Source of the DNA: an uncultured Clostridia bacterium
GTDB taxonomy: Bacteria > Bacillota > Clostridia > Christensenellales > Borkfalkiaceae
DNA length: 64,000 nucleotides
Assembly: GCA_947632015.1 (NCBI GenBank)
Contig: CANRNP010000001.1
Coordinates: 1 to 64,000 of the forward strand
Direction: 5' to 3'
This document shows positions 9,907-19,399 of the stretch, in pieces; position 1 is the stretch's first letter; each line of letters starts with the position of its first letter. The position numbers and the translations under genes were made by a program. The notes beneath the pieces were generated by a model, which did not search any database, was not told the DNA's origin, and worked only from the letters and a program-made list of their open reading frames with translations.

Positions 9907-10661
9907 CTTAGTTTCGGGAAGAGCCGCACGGCGTTTTCGTGCACGGCGGCTTCCAGCTCTCCCGCCTCCATCCGTTTGACGGCGGCGAGTTTTTGCAAAA
10001 TGACGGGAATGTTTGCGGGCGTGTTCTTCTCCCCGCGGAAGGGGGAAAGATAGGGGCTGTCCGTCTCGGTGAGAAGGCGGGAGACGGGACAAAACTCCGC
10101 GCTCTCGACCGCTCTTCTCGCGTTCTTGAAGCACACCACGCCGCCGAAGGAAAAATAGGCGCCGATTTGAAGAAAGGCTTCGAGATTTTCCGCGCCGTAC
10201 GAATAGCAGTGCATCAAAAACCCGCGTTTGAGCGCTTCGCGGTGTTCCCGCAGGATAGCGAGGGTATCGGCGCAGGCGTCGCGCGAGTGGATCTGGACGG
10301 GAAGAGCGAGCTCTTCCGCGACGCCGAGCTGGGCTTCAAACGCCGCCCGCTGTGCCGTCTTGTCGGGATCGGGATAGTGATAATCGAGCCCGATCTCCCC
10401 CACGCCGACGCATTTTTCCCGCAAACAGAGGGCGCGGAGCTCTTCGAGCGTCTCTTTTCCGAAGTCTTTCAGCTCGGAGGGGTGCACGCCCGCGGTGAAG
10501 AAGGCGCCCCCGTGCTCCTCGCAGAACTTTTCGTGCCACTTCGCGTGTCCGAGGGTATCCGCCGCGAGAATGACGGTGTTTACCCCCGCCGCCCTTACCT
10601 TTTCCCATTCGGCGGGAAATTCGTAGCCCTCCTCCGCAAAATGGGCGTGAACGTCGATCAT
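9903..10661 (-). CDS. tatD: TatD family hydrolase
   Basis: MIDVHAHF, GVGEIGLDYHY, PVQIHSRDA, LLTETDSPYLSP. Confidence 0.95.
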   Translation of the reverse strand: MIDVHAHFAEEGYEFPAEWEKVRAAGVNTVILAADTLGHAKWHEKFCEEHGGAFFTAGVHPSELKDFGKETLEELRALCLREKCVGVGEIGLDYHYPDPDKTAQRAAFEAQLGVAEELALPVQIHSRDACADTLAILREHREALKRGFLMHCYSYGAENLEAFLQIGAYFSFGGVVCFKNARRAVESAEFCPVSRLLTETDSPYLSPFRGEKNTPANIPVILQKLAAVKRMEAGELEAAVHENAVRLFPKLR

Positions 10662-12607
10662 CTGACCTTCGCCCCGCTTGCGACCGCCCGTTCGGGAGTG
10701 AGAAGAGTAAGGTTCCCCTCTTCGTCCTCGGCGCAGAGGATCATGCCCTCGGAGAGCACGCCGCAGAGCTTGACGGGCTTTAAGTTGGTGACGAGCACCA
10801 CGCGCTTGCCCACCATTTCTTCGGGCGTGTAGAATTTTGCGATGCCCGAAACGACGGAGCGGAGCTCTTTGCCCACCTTCACCGTTTCATGCAACAGTTT
10901 TTCGCTCTTTTTCACCTTTTCGCAGGCGACGACCTCGCCGATTTTCAGCTCGACCTTGGAAAAATCTTCGATGGAGATCTGCGGCAGAGCCTTTTCTTCT
11001 TCGCGCTCCTCGCTTTCGCGGCGGGGCGGCTCCTTTTCTTTGAGCAGTTTTTCGACCGCGGCAAGCTCCTTCGCGACGTCGATGCGCGGGAAGATGGGCG
11101 GCAGTTTTTCCACCTTTGCGCCCGCCTGCAAACAGCCGAACGAGGCGCTCTCAAACCCCATATCCGCGGGGCAGGAGAAGCTCTGCAAGATGAGCGACGG
11201 CGCCCGCGTGAGGAAGGGTTTGAGCAGGACCGCGCAGACGCGGCATGCCTCGGCGAGGTGGTAGAGCACGGTGCCGAGCCGTTCCCGCTTTGCAGGATCT
11301 TTGGCGAGGATCCACGGGGTCGTTTCGTCGATATACTTGTTGGCGCGGGCGACGAGGGCGAAGATCTCTTCAAGCGCTTCGGGCGCGTTGAGCCCGTCCA
11401 TGGCGCGTTTCACCTTCGGAAGGAGCCCGTTTACCATCTCTTCAAGCTCCGCGTCGAGCGCAGTCTTTTCCCCGCAGGGGGGAAGCACGCCGAAATTCTG
11501 CACGATCATCGCCGACGTGCGGGAGACGAGGTTGCCGAGGTCGTTTGCAAGGTCGGCGTTGATACGGGTCAGAAATCTCTCCCCCGTATATTCGCCGTCG
11601 CTCCCGAAGGGGATCTCCCGCAACAGATAATAGCGCACCGCGTCCGCGCCGTAACGCTTGACGAGCTCGTAAGGATCGGTGAGTTCGGGGCGGGCGTTCT
11701 CCTTCGACTTGCTCAGCTTTTCCCCGCCGATGAGAAGCCAACCGTGACCGTAGATCCGTTTGGGCAACGGCTCGCCGAGCGCCATTAAGATCGCGGGCCA
11801 GATGATGGCGTGGAAGCGCACGATCTCCTTGCCCACGAGGTGAAGATCGGCGGGCCAGAATTTGCGGTAGAGCGAATCGTCCGTCCCTGAATATCCGAGC
11901 CCGGAGAGGTAGTTGGACAGCGCGTCGATCCATACATACGCCGTGTGCTTTTCGTCGAACGGGAGCGGGATCCCCCACTTTACCGTCGTGCGGGAGACCG
12001 AAAGATCGGTGAGCCCCGCCTTCAAAAAGTTGTTCACCATTTCGTTGACGCGGGACTTGGGCTGCAAGAATTCGGGGTTTTCCTCATACAGCTTCAAGAG
12101 ACGGGGCGCGTATTTGGAGAGGCGGAAAAAGTAGCTCTCCTCCTTTTGGAGGGTAACTTCCCTGCCGCAGTCGGGGCACTTCCCCCCTTTGAGCTGCGCT
12201 TCCGTCCAGAACGCCTCGCAGGGCGTGCAGTAATATCCGCTGTATTCCGCCTTGTAAATATCCCCGCTCTCGTACAGCTTGCGGTAGATGTTTTGCACGC
12301 ACCTGACATGGTCTTCGTCCGTCGTGCGCAAAAACCGGTCGTATTCGACGTCGAGGAGCTTCCACATGTCTTTCAGCTGTCCGACGAGCGGATCGATGAA
12401 TCCGCGCGGCGTAACGCCCCGCTTTGCCGCCTCTTTTTCCACCTTTTGCCCGTGCTCGTCGGTGCCCGTCATGAAGAACACTTCTTCCCCAAGCATCTTA
12501 TGGAAGCGGGCGAGCGCGTCGCAGATGACCGTTGTGTAACAGTGCCCGATATGCCAGTTCCCGCTCGGATAGTAGATCGGCGTTGTGATATAGTATTTCT
12601 TTGCCAT
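10658..12607 (-). CDS. metG: Methionyl-tRNA synthetase with C-terminal tRNA-binding domain
   Basis: YYITTPIYYPSGNWHIGHCYTTV, GGEKLSKSKEN, C-terminal EDFSKVELKIGEVVACEKVKKSEKL. Confidence 0.97.
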   Translation of the reverse strand: MAKKYYITTPIYYPSGNWHIGHCYTTVICDALARFHKMLGEEVFFMTGTDEHGQKVEKEAAKRGVTPRGFIDPLVGQLKDMWKLLDVEYDRFLRTTDEDHVRCVQNIYRKLYESGDIYKAEYSGYYCTPCEAFWTEAQLKGGKCPDCGREVTLQKEESYFFRLSKYAPRLLKLYEENPEFLQPKSRVNEMVNNFLKAGLTDLSVSRTTVKWGIPLPFDEKHTAYVWIDALSNYLSGLGYSGTDDSLYRKFWPADLHLVGKEIVRFHAIIWPAILMALGEPLPKRIYGHGWLLIGGEKLSKSKENARPELTDPYELVKRYGADAVRYYLLREIPFGSDGEYTGERFLTRINADLANDLGNLVSRTSAMIVQNFGVLPPCGEKTALDAELEEMVNGLLPKVKRAMDGLNAPEALEEIFALVARANKYIDETTPWILAKDPAKRERLGTVLYHLAEACRVCAVLLKPFLTRAPSLILQSFSCPADMGFESASFGCLQAGAKVEKLPPIFPRIDVAKELAAVEKLLKEKEPPRRESEEREEEKALPQISIEDFSKVELKIGEVVACEKVKKSEKLLHETVKVGKELRSVVSGIAKFYTPEEMVGKRVVLVTNLKPVKLCGVLSEGMILCAEDEEGNLTLLTPERAVASGAKVR

Positions 12608-12672
12608 GGTTCACCTCATTCGTTGCTATTATAGCGCATTGCCCGCAATTTGTAAAACACTTCCGCAGGCGA

Positions 12673-15132
12673 TTATCCGGTAATTTCGAGCCTTCCCTCG
12701 ATTCTGACGATCTCGTAACAGAAGGTGACGTCCTCCCCGCGGACGTTGCGGATAGAGACGGACCCGATGGTGTTCGGCGAGACGCCCACCCCCTTTTGCA
12801 CGCCTTCGATCGAGACGCTTATGGCATCGCCGTTTGCAAGGGAGCCGAGGGAAATGCGGCAACTCTGCGCCGAAAGTTCGGTCCCGTCGTCCTTTTTGGT
12901 GACCGATTCGCTCGTGATCTCGATGTGCCGCGGGATGATTTTGAGCGGTTCGCCCGCAAAGGAGAGAACGTAGTCGTCCTCCGTGAGGGAGAGCCCGTCC
13001 TTCGAGACGGAAATGGGGAGACTCCTGATCGTTTCCATCGGATAGGTACCGACTTTCGTGAGGCTTCCCGAAAGGGAGAAGGAGACCGAGAGATCGCCGA
13101 GATTATTCCATTTCTCGATGAACCAGTCGTTGGAATGGTAGGAGAGCGGGGCGCCGTCGTAGACCTTGCTCAGCTCGTAGAGGGTGATCACGAGGCGGTA
13201 ACGGACGGTGAGGACGCCGTAGCGCACGATCAGCACCTCGTAATTTTCGGTAACGACGTTCCCCGACCTGTCGAAGATCTCAGGGGTGAAGCGGTTTTCG
13301 TACTTTCTCACTTCCTTCGCGCCCGTGCGGACGCCCCCCTCTTTCGCCCGCAGGAAGTGCCCCGCCACGAGCTCGTAGGGGGAATCTGCGGCGTATTCGA
13401 ATTCTTCGTAAAAATGCTCGCCGCCGTCGTACAAAAAGTCCCGCGAGCCCGTAACGATCCGGATGGGGCGGGGCAATATGCTCAGCGTGCCGAAGCGCAG
13501 TTCGATCTCGTAATTGTCGGAGACGTCCTGGTCGTTTTCGTCGAAGATGCGCGCGAAAAACCTGCCCGTAACGGCGCCCTCCCACACGTTTTGCACGGAA
13601 GCCGCAACGGTGCCCTCCACCCTCTGCCCGTGCGCGAGCTCGCCCTCGGCAACGAAGATGTCCTCGCGGGGGTCGGCGGAATGGCGCTCGCCGTCGTAGA
13701 TGAATTCGCGGTCGCGGCAAGCGACGGTGATCGGGCAGGGCAAAACGGTGAGCGTGCCGTATTCCGCCGTGATAAGATATTCGGACGTGACGTCCGACGC
13801 GCGCCCGCCTTCATCGGAGAAAATGCGGATGACGAGGACGTTCGAGATCCCTGCGATCGCGCCGTTTTTCCGGATCACGTCGGTCACGCTGAAATCGACG
13901 GCGAGCCGCGCGGTCTCTCCCGCCGCAAGCGCTTCGGCGCCCGCCGTTTCCCCCGCATAGCGGAGGGAAAATTCACGGCAGACATGGGGAAGCCCGTCAT
14001 AGAAAAATTCCTCGGAGCCCGTTACGAGCACGACGGGACGGGGGGTGACCGCAAGTTCGCCCGCCGAGAGCGAAATGTCGTAATTTTCCGTGACGTCCCT
14101 GCCCTCTCCGTCCGTGACGGTGACTTTAAGCTCGATCTGTTTCCGCCCCGTGTAACGGAGTTCGTTCTCCCCCGAAAGAAGGAGACTGTGTCCCTCGGCG
14201 AGCCCCGAAACTTCCGCGCTTTCAACGTCCGCCGTGAGCGGCAAGCCGTCGTATTCCTTTTCCGCGCCCGCGACAGAGACGGACAGGGGACGCTTTTTCA
14301 CCGTGAGCGCGCCCGATTTTATGCGGACGCGGTAATAATCGGTCATATCCCCCTGCTCCCCAAAAACGGAGTATTCCGGGCGGTTCTCCACCCGCCCGAC
14401 GTCGGTGAGGCTCTCGGAAAAGGTGAGAAACAGCTCGTCGCCGAAGGCGAGGCTCCCCTCCTCTATGATGTATTTGTCGCTCGTGAGCGGGGTGCCGTCG
14501 TAGACCTTTTCCGCGTAGTCCACTTCGACCGTGATTTCGCGGCGGGTGACGGTAACCTCCGTCTCCTCGGCAATGACGCGGTAGCAGGAAGTAACGTCCT
14601 CTTCCCCCTGCATGACGCGAATGCTCTCCGCTTTGGGCGTTATGAACGTATTTTTGCCGAACGTATAAGAAAATTCCGTACAAACGAGCTCGTCGCCCTC
14701 CAAGGGGTCGGCGGTCGCGACGGGCAATTCGCCGTACGTCCATTCCTTTTCGACCCCCACGCGCAATTCCCGCGGAAGCACGGTGAAGAAGTGTTCCTTC
14801 CCCTTTTTGCCCGCGCCCTCGGAGACCGCACGCACCCAGAATCCGCCCGTTGCGGCGGGCAGCTGCTCCATCCATTCCTCTTCGCCATCTCTGCGGTATT
14901 CATAGCGGACGCCCTGAAAGACCGCCTTCGCGCGATAGGGAAGCTCCTCGCCGTAAACGATTTCGGCGGGGCATTCCGCCGCGTCGGAAACCGTCCCCGC
15001 GACGCTCGCCATCGTGATCGCAAAGGCGATGAGAAGAACCAGCGCGGCGCAGACGGGCACGCGGAACCGCCAGAGCTTTTTCAGCATTTCGCCCACACGG
15101 TCTATCCTGTTTTTATACTCGGTGTACCCCAT
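12673..15132 (-). CDS. Membrane-anchored ectoprotein made of tandem YDG/MBG-type repeats
   Basis: N-terminal TM (FRVPVCAALVLLIAFAITMASVAGTV); recurring about 80-90 aa unit with VYDGTPL / EYDGLPL / FYDGLPH / IYDGERH / LYDGGEH / VYDGAPL and DVTxNYxIxxxxGxLxV. Confidence 0.85.
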   Translation of the reverse strand: MGYTEYKNRIDRVGEMLKKLWRFRVPVCAALVLLIAFAITMASVAGTVSDAAECPAEIVYGEELPYRAKAVFQGVRYEYRRDGEEEWMEQLPAATGGFWVRAVSEGAGKKGKEHFFTVLPRELRVGVEKEWTYGELPVATADPLEGDELVCTEFSYTFGKNTFITPKAESIRVMQGEEDVTSCYRVIAEETEVTVTRREITVEVDYAEKVYDGTPLTSDKYIIEEGSLAFGDELFLTFSESLTDVGRVENRPEYSVFGEQGDMTDYYRVRIKSGALTVKKRPLSVSVAGAEKEYDGLPLTADVESAEVSGLAEGHSLLLSGENELRYTGRKQIELKVTVTDGEGRDVTENYDISLSAGELAVTPRPVVLVTGSEEFFYDGLPHVCREFSLRYAGETAGAEALAAGETARLAVDFSVTDVIRKNGAIAGISNVLVIRIFSDEGGRASDVTSEYLITAEYGTLTVLPCPITVACRDREFIYDGERHSADPREDIFVAEGELAHGQRVEGTVAASVQNVWEGAVTGRFFARIFDENDQDVSDNYEIELRFGTLSILPRPIRIVTGSRDFLYDGGEHFYEEFEYAADSPYELVAGHFLRAKEGGVRTGAKEVRKYENRFTPEIFDRSGNVVTENYEVLIVRYGVLTVRYRLVITLYELSKVYDGAPLSYHSNDWFIEKWNNLGDLSVSFSLSGSLTKVGTYPMETIRSLPISVSKDGLSLTEDDYVLSFAGEPLKIIPRHIEITSESVTKKDDGTELSAQSCRISLGSLANGDAISVSIEGVQKGVGVSPNTIGSVSIRNVRGEDVTFCYEIVRIEGRLEITG

Positions 15133-15141
15133 GCGTCCGCC

Positions 15142-18100
15142 TCAATACAGTTCAAGTTTTCCGTCGAAGGTATCGATGTTGTAATTTTTCGTAACGTCCT
15201 CGCCTTCCGCGTTGAAAATGCGCACCGACACCACGCGGTTGCTCGCTCTTCCCCGCTTCGAAAGACTGCCTTCGAGCACGACGACGACCCTGTGCCCTTC
15301 CACGAGCCCTTCCGATACCCTGTATTCCTCCGAAGTGAGGGTCTGCCCCGTAAAGGGCTCGCTGGCGCTTCCCGCCCATACGATGATCGAACGTGGGGTA
15401 ACGGTGAGGGCGCCGTATTCGTAGGAGATGATATATTCCTCGGTGACGTCTTGAAATTGCGCGTTCCGCACGGTGACGGTAAGCGTATTGCTCACCGAGC
15501 CGACGTCGCGGATCGTGGCGACGCTTGCCGCGTCGAAAAACAGCATGTGACCGGGAGCGAGGGCGGAGCGCTCTTTTGCAAGCTCGAATCCGCTATCCGA
15601 ATGGTAAGTCCCGTCGTACACGAAATCGCGGCTTTGGGTGATGATGAACAGCCTTCTGCGGAATTGTTTGAGATATTCGTCGATTTGGGACTTTCCCGCC
15701 TCCAACGCCCGCTCGACCGCCTCGCCGTCTACCGCGCCCTCGATGCCTTGAACGCCCTTTTCGAGCAGTTCGCCGTAGAGCTCGCCCTCGATTTCCCGCT
15801 TTTGCTCTTCCGAGAGGTCCTCGCGCTCCTCGATGAGCCCGCTCTTTTGCCCGACGTAATCTTCCAGCTCGCCCTTCGCCTGCTCTTTCGCTCGGTGCAG
15901 CTCGTCGTCTGCTTCCGATACCCGCTGCCACACGGCATGGAAAACGACGTTCCCCGTCACCTCGTATTCCGCGCCCGCGGGCAAGAAATCGTGAAATGTC
16001 CGGGAAGGATCCCCTTCGATCCAGTACGCGCCGTTTTCCGCATGGAGCTCCTCTGTCCAGCCGACGAGGATGTAATTTCTGCCCAGCCGCTCGGCGAGGT
16101 AGGCATGGGCGCCGTATTCGTTCAGCCCGAAGAGCACGATCTTTGTGCCCGGAAGGATGTCGCTCACTTCTTTCTGCCAGTTATCGGGGTCTCTCTCCGA
16201 AGAAGAGCGGTATTCGACGGTGTAGCGCTCCAGCTCCCGCCAGTCGGGGACGCCGTTCTGGTTCTTGTCCTCCGCCCAGAGCGCGTGCAAAGCGATCTCG
16301 CCCGCCTTGGCGTGAGAAGGATCGACCGTGTACGATTTTTGCAGAACGGGCTTTGGAATTTCGTCCTCGCCGCGCAAAATGTCGTGTTCTTTCGTGCTCC
16401 AACCCAAGAGGGTATAGGGTACGCCGTCGCGGAAGAGCCATACGCCCGCAGGCAATCCGACCGTCTGCCCCGCCTTGTAGGTTCCGAGCTCGCTCGGAAG
16501 GGAAAGACCTTCCGTTTCCCCGCTCGTTTCGGAGACGAGCGTGAGGCGGTAGGAGCGGTCGCCTAACGAAAAGTCGGGATCTGCCTGACCTGCCCCGTCT
16601 CCATTTCCGACCGCGTCCACCTTGATCCAGCCGCTTCCCGCGATATAGATCTCCGTCCACGCATGCCCCTGATCGGCGTAAAATACCGTATCTTTGTTTG
16701 CCGCCACCCTGCCGACGTATCCCGTAACGTAGCGCGCGGGAATGCCGACGGCGCGGAAGAGAAGGGTCGCCGCCGCCGCAAAGTGCTGGCAGATGCCCTC
16801 CCTGTACTCGTTGAGGAAGGCGAGCACGACGTCGGGCGAAGAATCGAGACCGTCGTCGTAATCGAGATTATATCTCGCCCGCCCGCGCACGAAGGAGCCG
16901 ATCTTATCGATGATCTGCGGATCGTCCGGGGCGATCCCCTCCTCGGCAAGGATGTTTTCCAGACCGCGGCGGGTGCTCGCGGGAATGGAGAGGTACTTTG
17001 CGCAGACGTAGGCGTAATATTCCTTCTCCCGCGCGGCGAGTTCGCCCGTGAGCGCGGGGAGCTCTTCCCCGTATTTATAAATGCGGAAGGGGACCGTGTA
17101 GGGCGCGGAGACCTTCGCGGAGCAACGCACGTCGCTCGTCTGCACGGGATAGCCGTCGTCCATCGTCGCGTAATAGGGCAACAGGAAGAAGGGCGAATCG
17201 ATCGTGACCGAATAGACGTCGCCGCCGAGCGCGGCGCCCGTGAGATAGTTGTAGCAATACTTGCCGTAGAGGAGCTCCGGATAGTCCTCGCCCGCCGCCC
17301 ATCCGTGATAAGTATAGTCGCCGTAACTGCTTTCGCGCAAATACATGGACGTATCGACGTTCGCATAGACGGAAAAGAGGGGCATGTGCGGAGGATCCGC
17401 TTTGGAAAACGTCGTATCGCGGTTCTCCTCTTCCGGCTCGGTAGCGCTTTCGTCCGTTTTCCACACGGCATAGAGGGCGAGCGTATCCCGCACGGCGAGC
17501 ATTTCGTCGACCGTGTAGCTCCCGCCCGCGGGGATGAATCTGCCGCTCGCGCGGAGAACAAATTCCTCGCGTTCCTCCTCCGTTTCGCAAAGATAGCTGT
17601 CGAGCCCGCCGTCCTCCGTCCAGCCGAACAGGATATACTTCTCCCCGTCGCGCTCCAAAGCGCCCCGTTCGGGGGTCGTGACGGACTCCCCGCACACCGC
17701 CTGCGCCGCGCTCGGAAGCGTTCCTTGAAGGAAAGTCGTCTGCCCCTTCTCGCGGTTTCGGTATTCCACCGTGTAGAGCTTTTGCCAAAGAGGATAGAGC
17801 GTTTCGTCGCTTTGGACGACGAGTTCGCCGAAAAGCACTTCCCCCCAGAGCTCCCCTTCGCAGAGGGGATACCGCTCCTCCCTGCTCCAACCCGCAAAAC
17901 GGTAAGCGCGGTTTTCCGCCTCGACGGGCGCAAGAGCGGGAAGCTCGACCGTCGTATTGCACAAAACGGAGAGATCGGCGGGATATTCTACGCCTTCGAA
18001 CGTGTGGCGGAAGGTGACGGTGTAATATTCGCCGCTATCCTCCCAGTCGGGGATGCCGTTCTTGTTTTCGTCCTTTGCCCAGACGGCATAAAGCCCGATC

Positions 18101-19389
18101 TTCCCCTCTTCGGCGTCCTCAGGGTCGATGAGATAGGTCTGCGCCGTGAGGTAAGCCTTTCCCTCTTCGGCAAACATTTCGTCGAATTCCGCCTGCGAAT
18201 GCACGGTGTAACGGCTGAGCGCGCCGTCCTTCGTCCACCCGCAGAGCATGTAATCTTCGCCGAGGCGGAAATTCCCATCGAGAGGGACTTTTTCGCCCGC
18301 CCTCCCGATAAAGGGGACCTTCCACGGTTCGGGGCGCACCTCCCCTTCGGCGAGGTTTTCGAAATGGACCTCATAAAGGGAAGGCGGGGCGGGCAGCGCG
18401 CCGCTCCCCGTGACTTCGACCTTGATCCAGCCGACGCCGTCGCGGTACACTTCCACCCAGGCGTGCGCGCCCGAAGAATCGATCTCCGTCCATTCGTTTT
18501 CCCTTACGTTCCCCACAAAGCCGATGACGTAGCGGGCGGGAATGCCCAGCGTGCGGTAAAGGAGGGTCGCCGCCGAGGCAAAATGGCGGCAGACCCCTTG
18601 TTGATACTCGGTGAGGAAGGAGACGACGATGTCGTCGCTTTGATCGAGCGCGGGATCGTACCGCTCCGAATACTCCGCCGACGATTTTATGAATTCCGCG
18701 ACGGCGCCGACGACGTCCTTCCCCTCGCCGAGCCCGTTCTGTTCGGCGAGAGAGGAGAGCACCTGCCTCGTTCCGGCGGGGACGTTGAGATAGGAATCAT
18801 AGACAAATTCGCGGTAGGCAAGTTCGCGTTCGGAATATTCCTTCGCGGAAGAGACGTTCCCCTCCTCGTAAGAGATATAGTCCGCTAAGTAGCTCTTGCC
18901 CGTATCGCCCGCATAGGAGACGTCGCTCGTTTGCGCGTCGTATCCGCTGTTCTCGCGGCAGAGATAGTAGGGCAGGAAATACTGCCCGTTGTACGATATG
19001 ATCGTGATATGGTTGAGCGCATACCCCGAAGCCTGCATTTCGGCTCCGGCGAGACTGTTCATGCCGTTCACCCCGTCGAGATCGCCCCCGTAGCTTTTAG
19101 CGTTGTTCCAGCTTTTGCCCGTGTAATCGCCGAAACTCATGAGGCGGAAATACATGCGCTTGGTTTCGTACCCGAACACTTTCAGCGCCGTTTTGGCGTC
19201 GTTGCGGTCGTAGTCATCCTTCGTCAGATCGCCCGAAGTATCGAGTTTCTCGCTCACAGGGTCATCTCCGTCGCCCGTACTGTCGCCCGTCTCCCGCAGG
19301 AAGAGCGACGCGCCGTAGAGCACTAAGGCGAGCAAGATCACGATGAGCAGAGCGCCCACGATATAGATCGGTTTCGAACTGTGCTTCAT
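15142..19389 (-). CDS. Membrane-anchored protein with two transglutaminase-like modules, InlB-type repeats and C-terminal YDG/MBG repeats
   Basis: N-terminal TM; GVCRHFASAATLLYRTLGIPARYVIGFVG...GAHAWVEVYRDGVGWIKVEV and GICQHFAAAATLLFRAVGIPARYVTGYVG...GHAWTEIYIAGSGWIKVDA; C-terminal DFVYDGTYHSD...DVTEEYIISYEYGALTV. Confidence 0.9.
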   Translation of the reverse strand: MKHSSKPIYIVGALLIVILLALVLYGASLFLRETGDSTGDGDDPVSEKLDTSGDLTKDDYDRNDAKTALKVFGYETKRMYFRLMSFGDYTGKSWNNAKSYGGDLDGVNGMNSLAGAEMQASGYALNHITIISYNGQYFLPYYLCRENSGYDAQTSDVSYAGDTGKSYLADYISYEEGNVSSAKEYSERELAYREFVYDSYLNVPAGTRQVLSSLAEQNGLGEGKDVVGAVAEFIKSSAEYSERYDPALDQSDDIVVSFLTEYQQGVCRHFASAATLLYRTLGIPARYVIGFVGNVRENEWTEIDSSGAHAWVEVYRDGVGWIKVEVTGSGALPAPPSLYEVHFENLAEGEVRPEPWKVPFIGRAGEKVPLDGNFRLGEDYMLCGWTKDGALSRYTVHSQAEFDEMFAEEGKAYLTAQTYLIDPEDAEEGKIGLYAVWAKDENKNGIPDWEDSGEYYTVTFRHTFEGVEYPADLSVLCNTTVELPALAPVEAENRAYRFAGWSREERYPLCEGELWGEVLFGELVVQSDETLYPLWQKLYTVEYRNREKGQTTFLQGTLPSAAQAVCGESVTTPERGALERDGEKYILFGWTEDGGLDSYLCETEEEREEFVLRASGRFIPAGGSYTVDEMLAVRDTLALYAVWKTDESATEPEEENRDTTFSKADPPHMPLFSVYANVDTSMYLRESSYGDYTYHGWAAGEDYPELLYGKYCYNYLTGAALGGDVYSVTIDSPFFLLPYYATMDDGYPVQTSDVRCSAKVSAPYTVPFRIYKYGEELPALTGELAAREKEYYAYVCAKYLSIPASTRRGLENILAEEGIAPDDPQIIDKIGSFVRGRARYNLDYDDGLDSSPDVVLAFLNEYREGICQHFAAAATLLFRAVGIPARYVTGYVGRVAANKDTVFYADQGHAWTEIYIAGSGWIKVDAVGNGDGAGQADPDFSLGDRSYRLTLVSETSGETEGLSLPSELGTYKAGQTVGLPAGVWLFRDGVPYTLLGWSTKEHDILRGEDEIPKPVLQKSYTVDPSHAKAGEIALHALWAEDKNQNGVPDWRELERYTVEYRSSSERDPDNWQKEVSDILPGTKIVLFGLNEYGAHAYLAERLGRNYILVGWTEELHAENGAYWIEGDPSRTFHDFLPAGAEYEVTGNVVFHAVWQRVSEADDELHRAKEQAKGELEDYVGQKSGLIEEREDLSEEQKREIEGELYGELLEKGVQGIEGAVDGEAVERALEAGKSQIDEYLKQFRRRLFIITQSRDFVYDGTYHSDSGFELAKERSALAPGHMLFFDAASVATIRDVGSVSNTLTVTVRNAQFQDVTEEYIISYEYGALTVTPRSIIVWAGSASEPFTGQTLTSEEYRVSEGLVEGHRVVVVLEGSLSKRGRASNRVVSVRIFNAEGEDVTKNYNIDTFDGKLELY

Positions 19390-19399
19390 ATTTCCTCCT

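Noticed and set aside
12601-16566. 1321 aa plus-strand ORF opposite the YDG and transglutaminase genes
   Set aside because: Antisense shadow of high-GC coding sequence: low-complexity Arg/Asp/Val composition, no recognisable domain, while the minus strand has clear domains and repeats.
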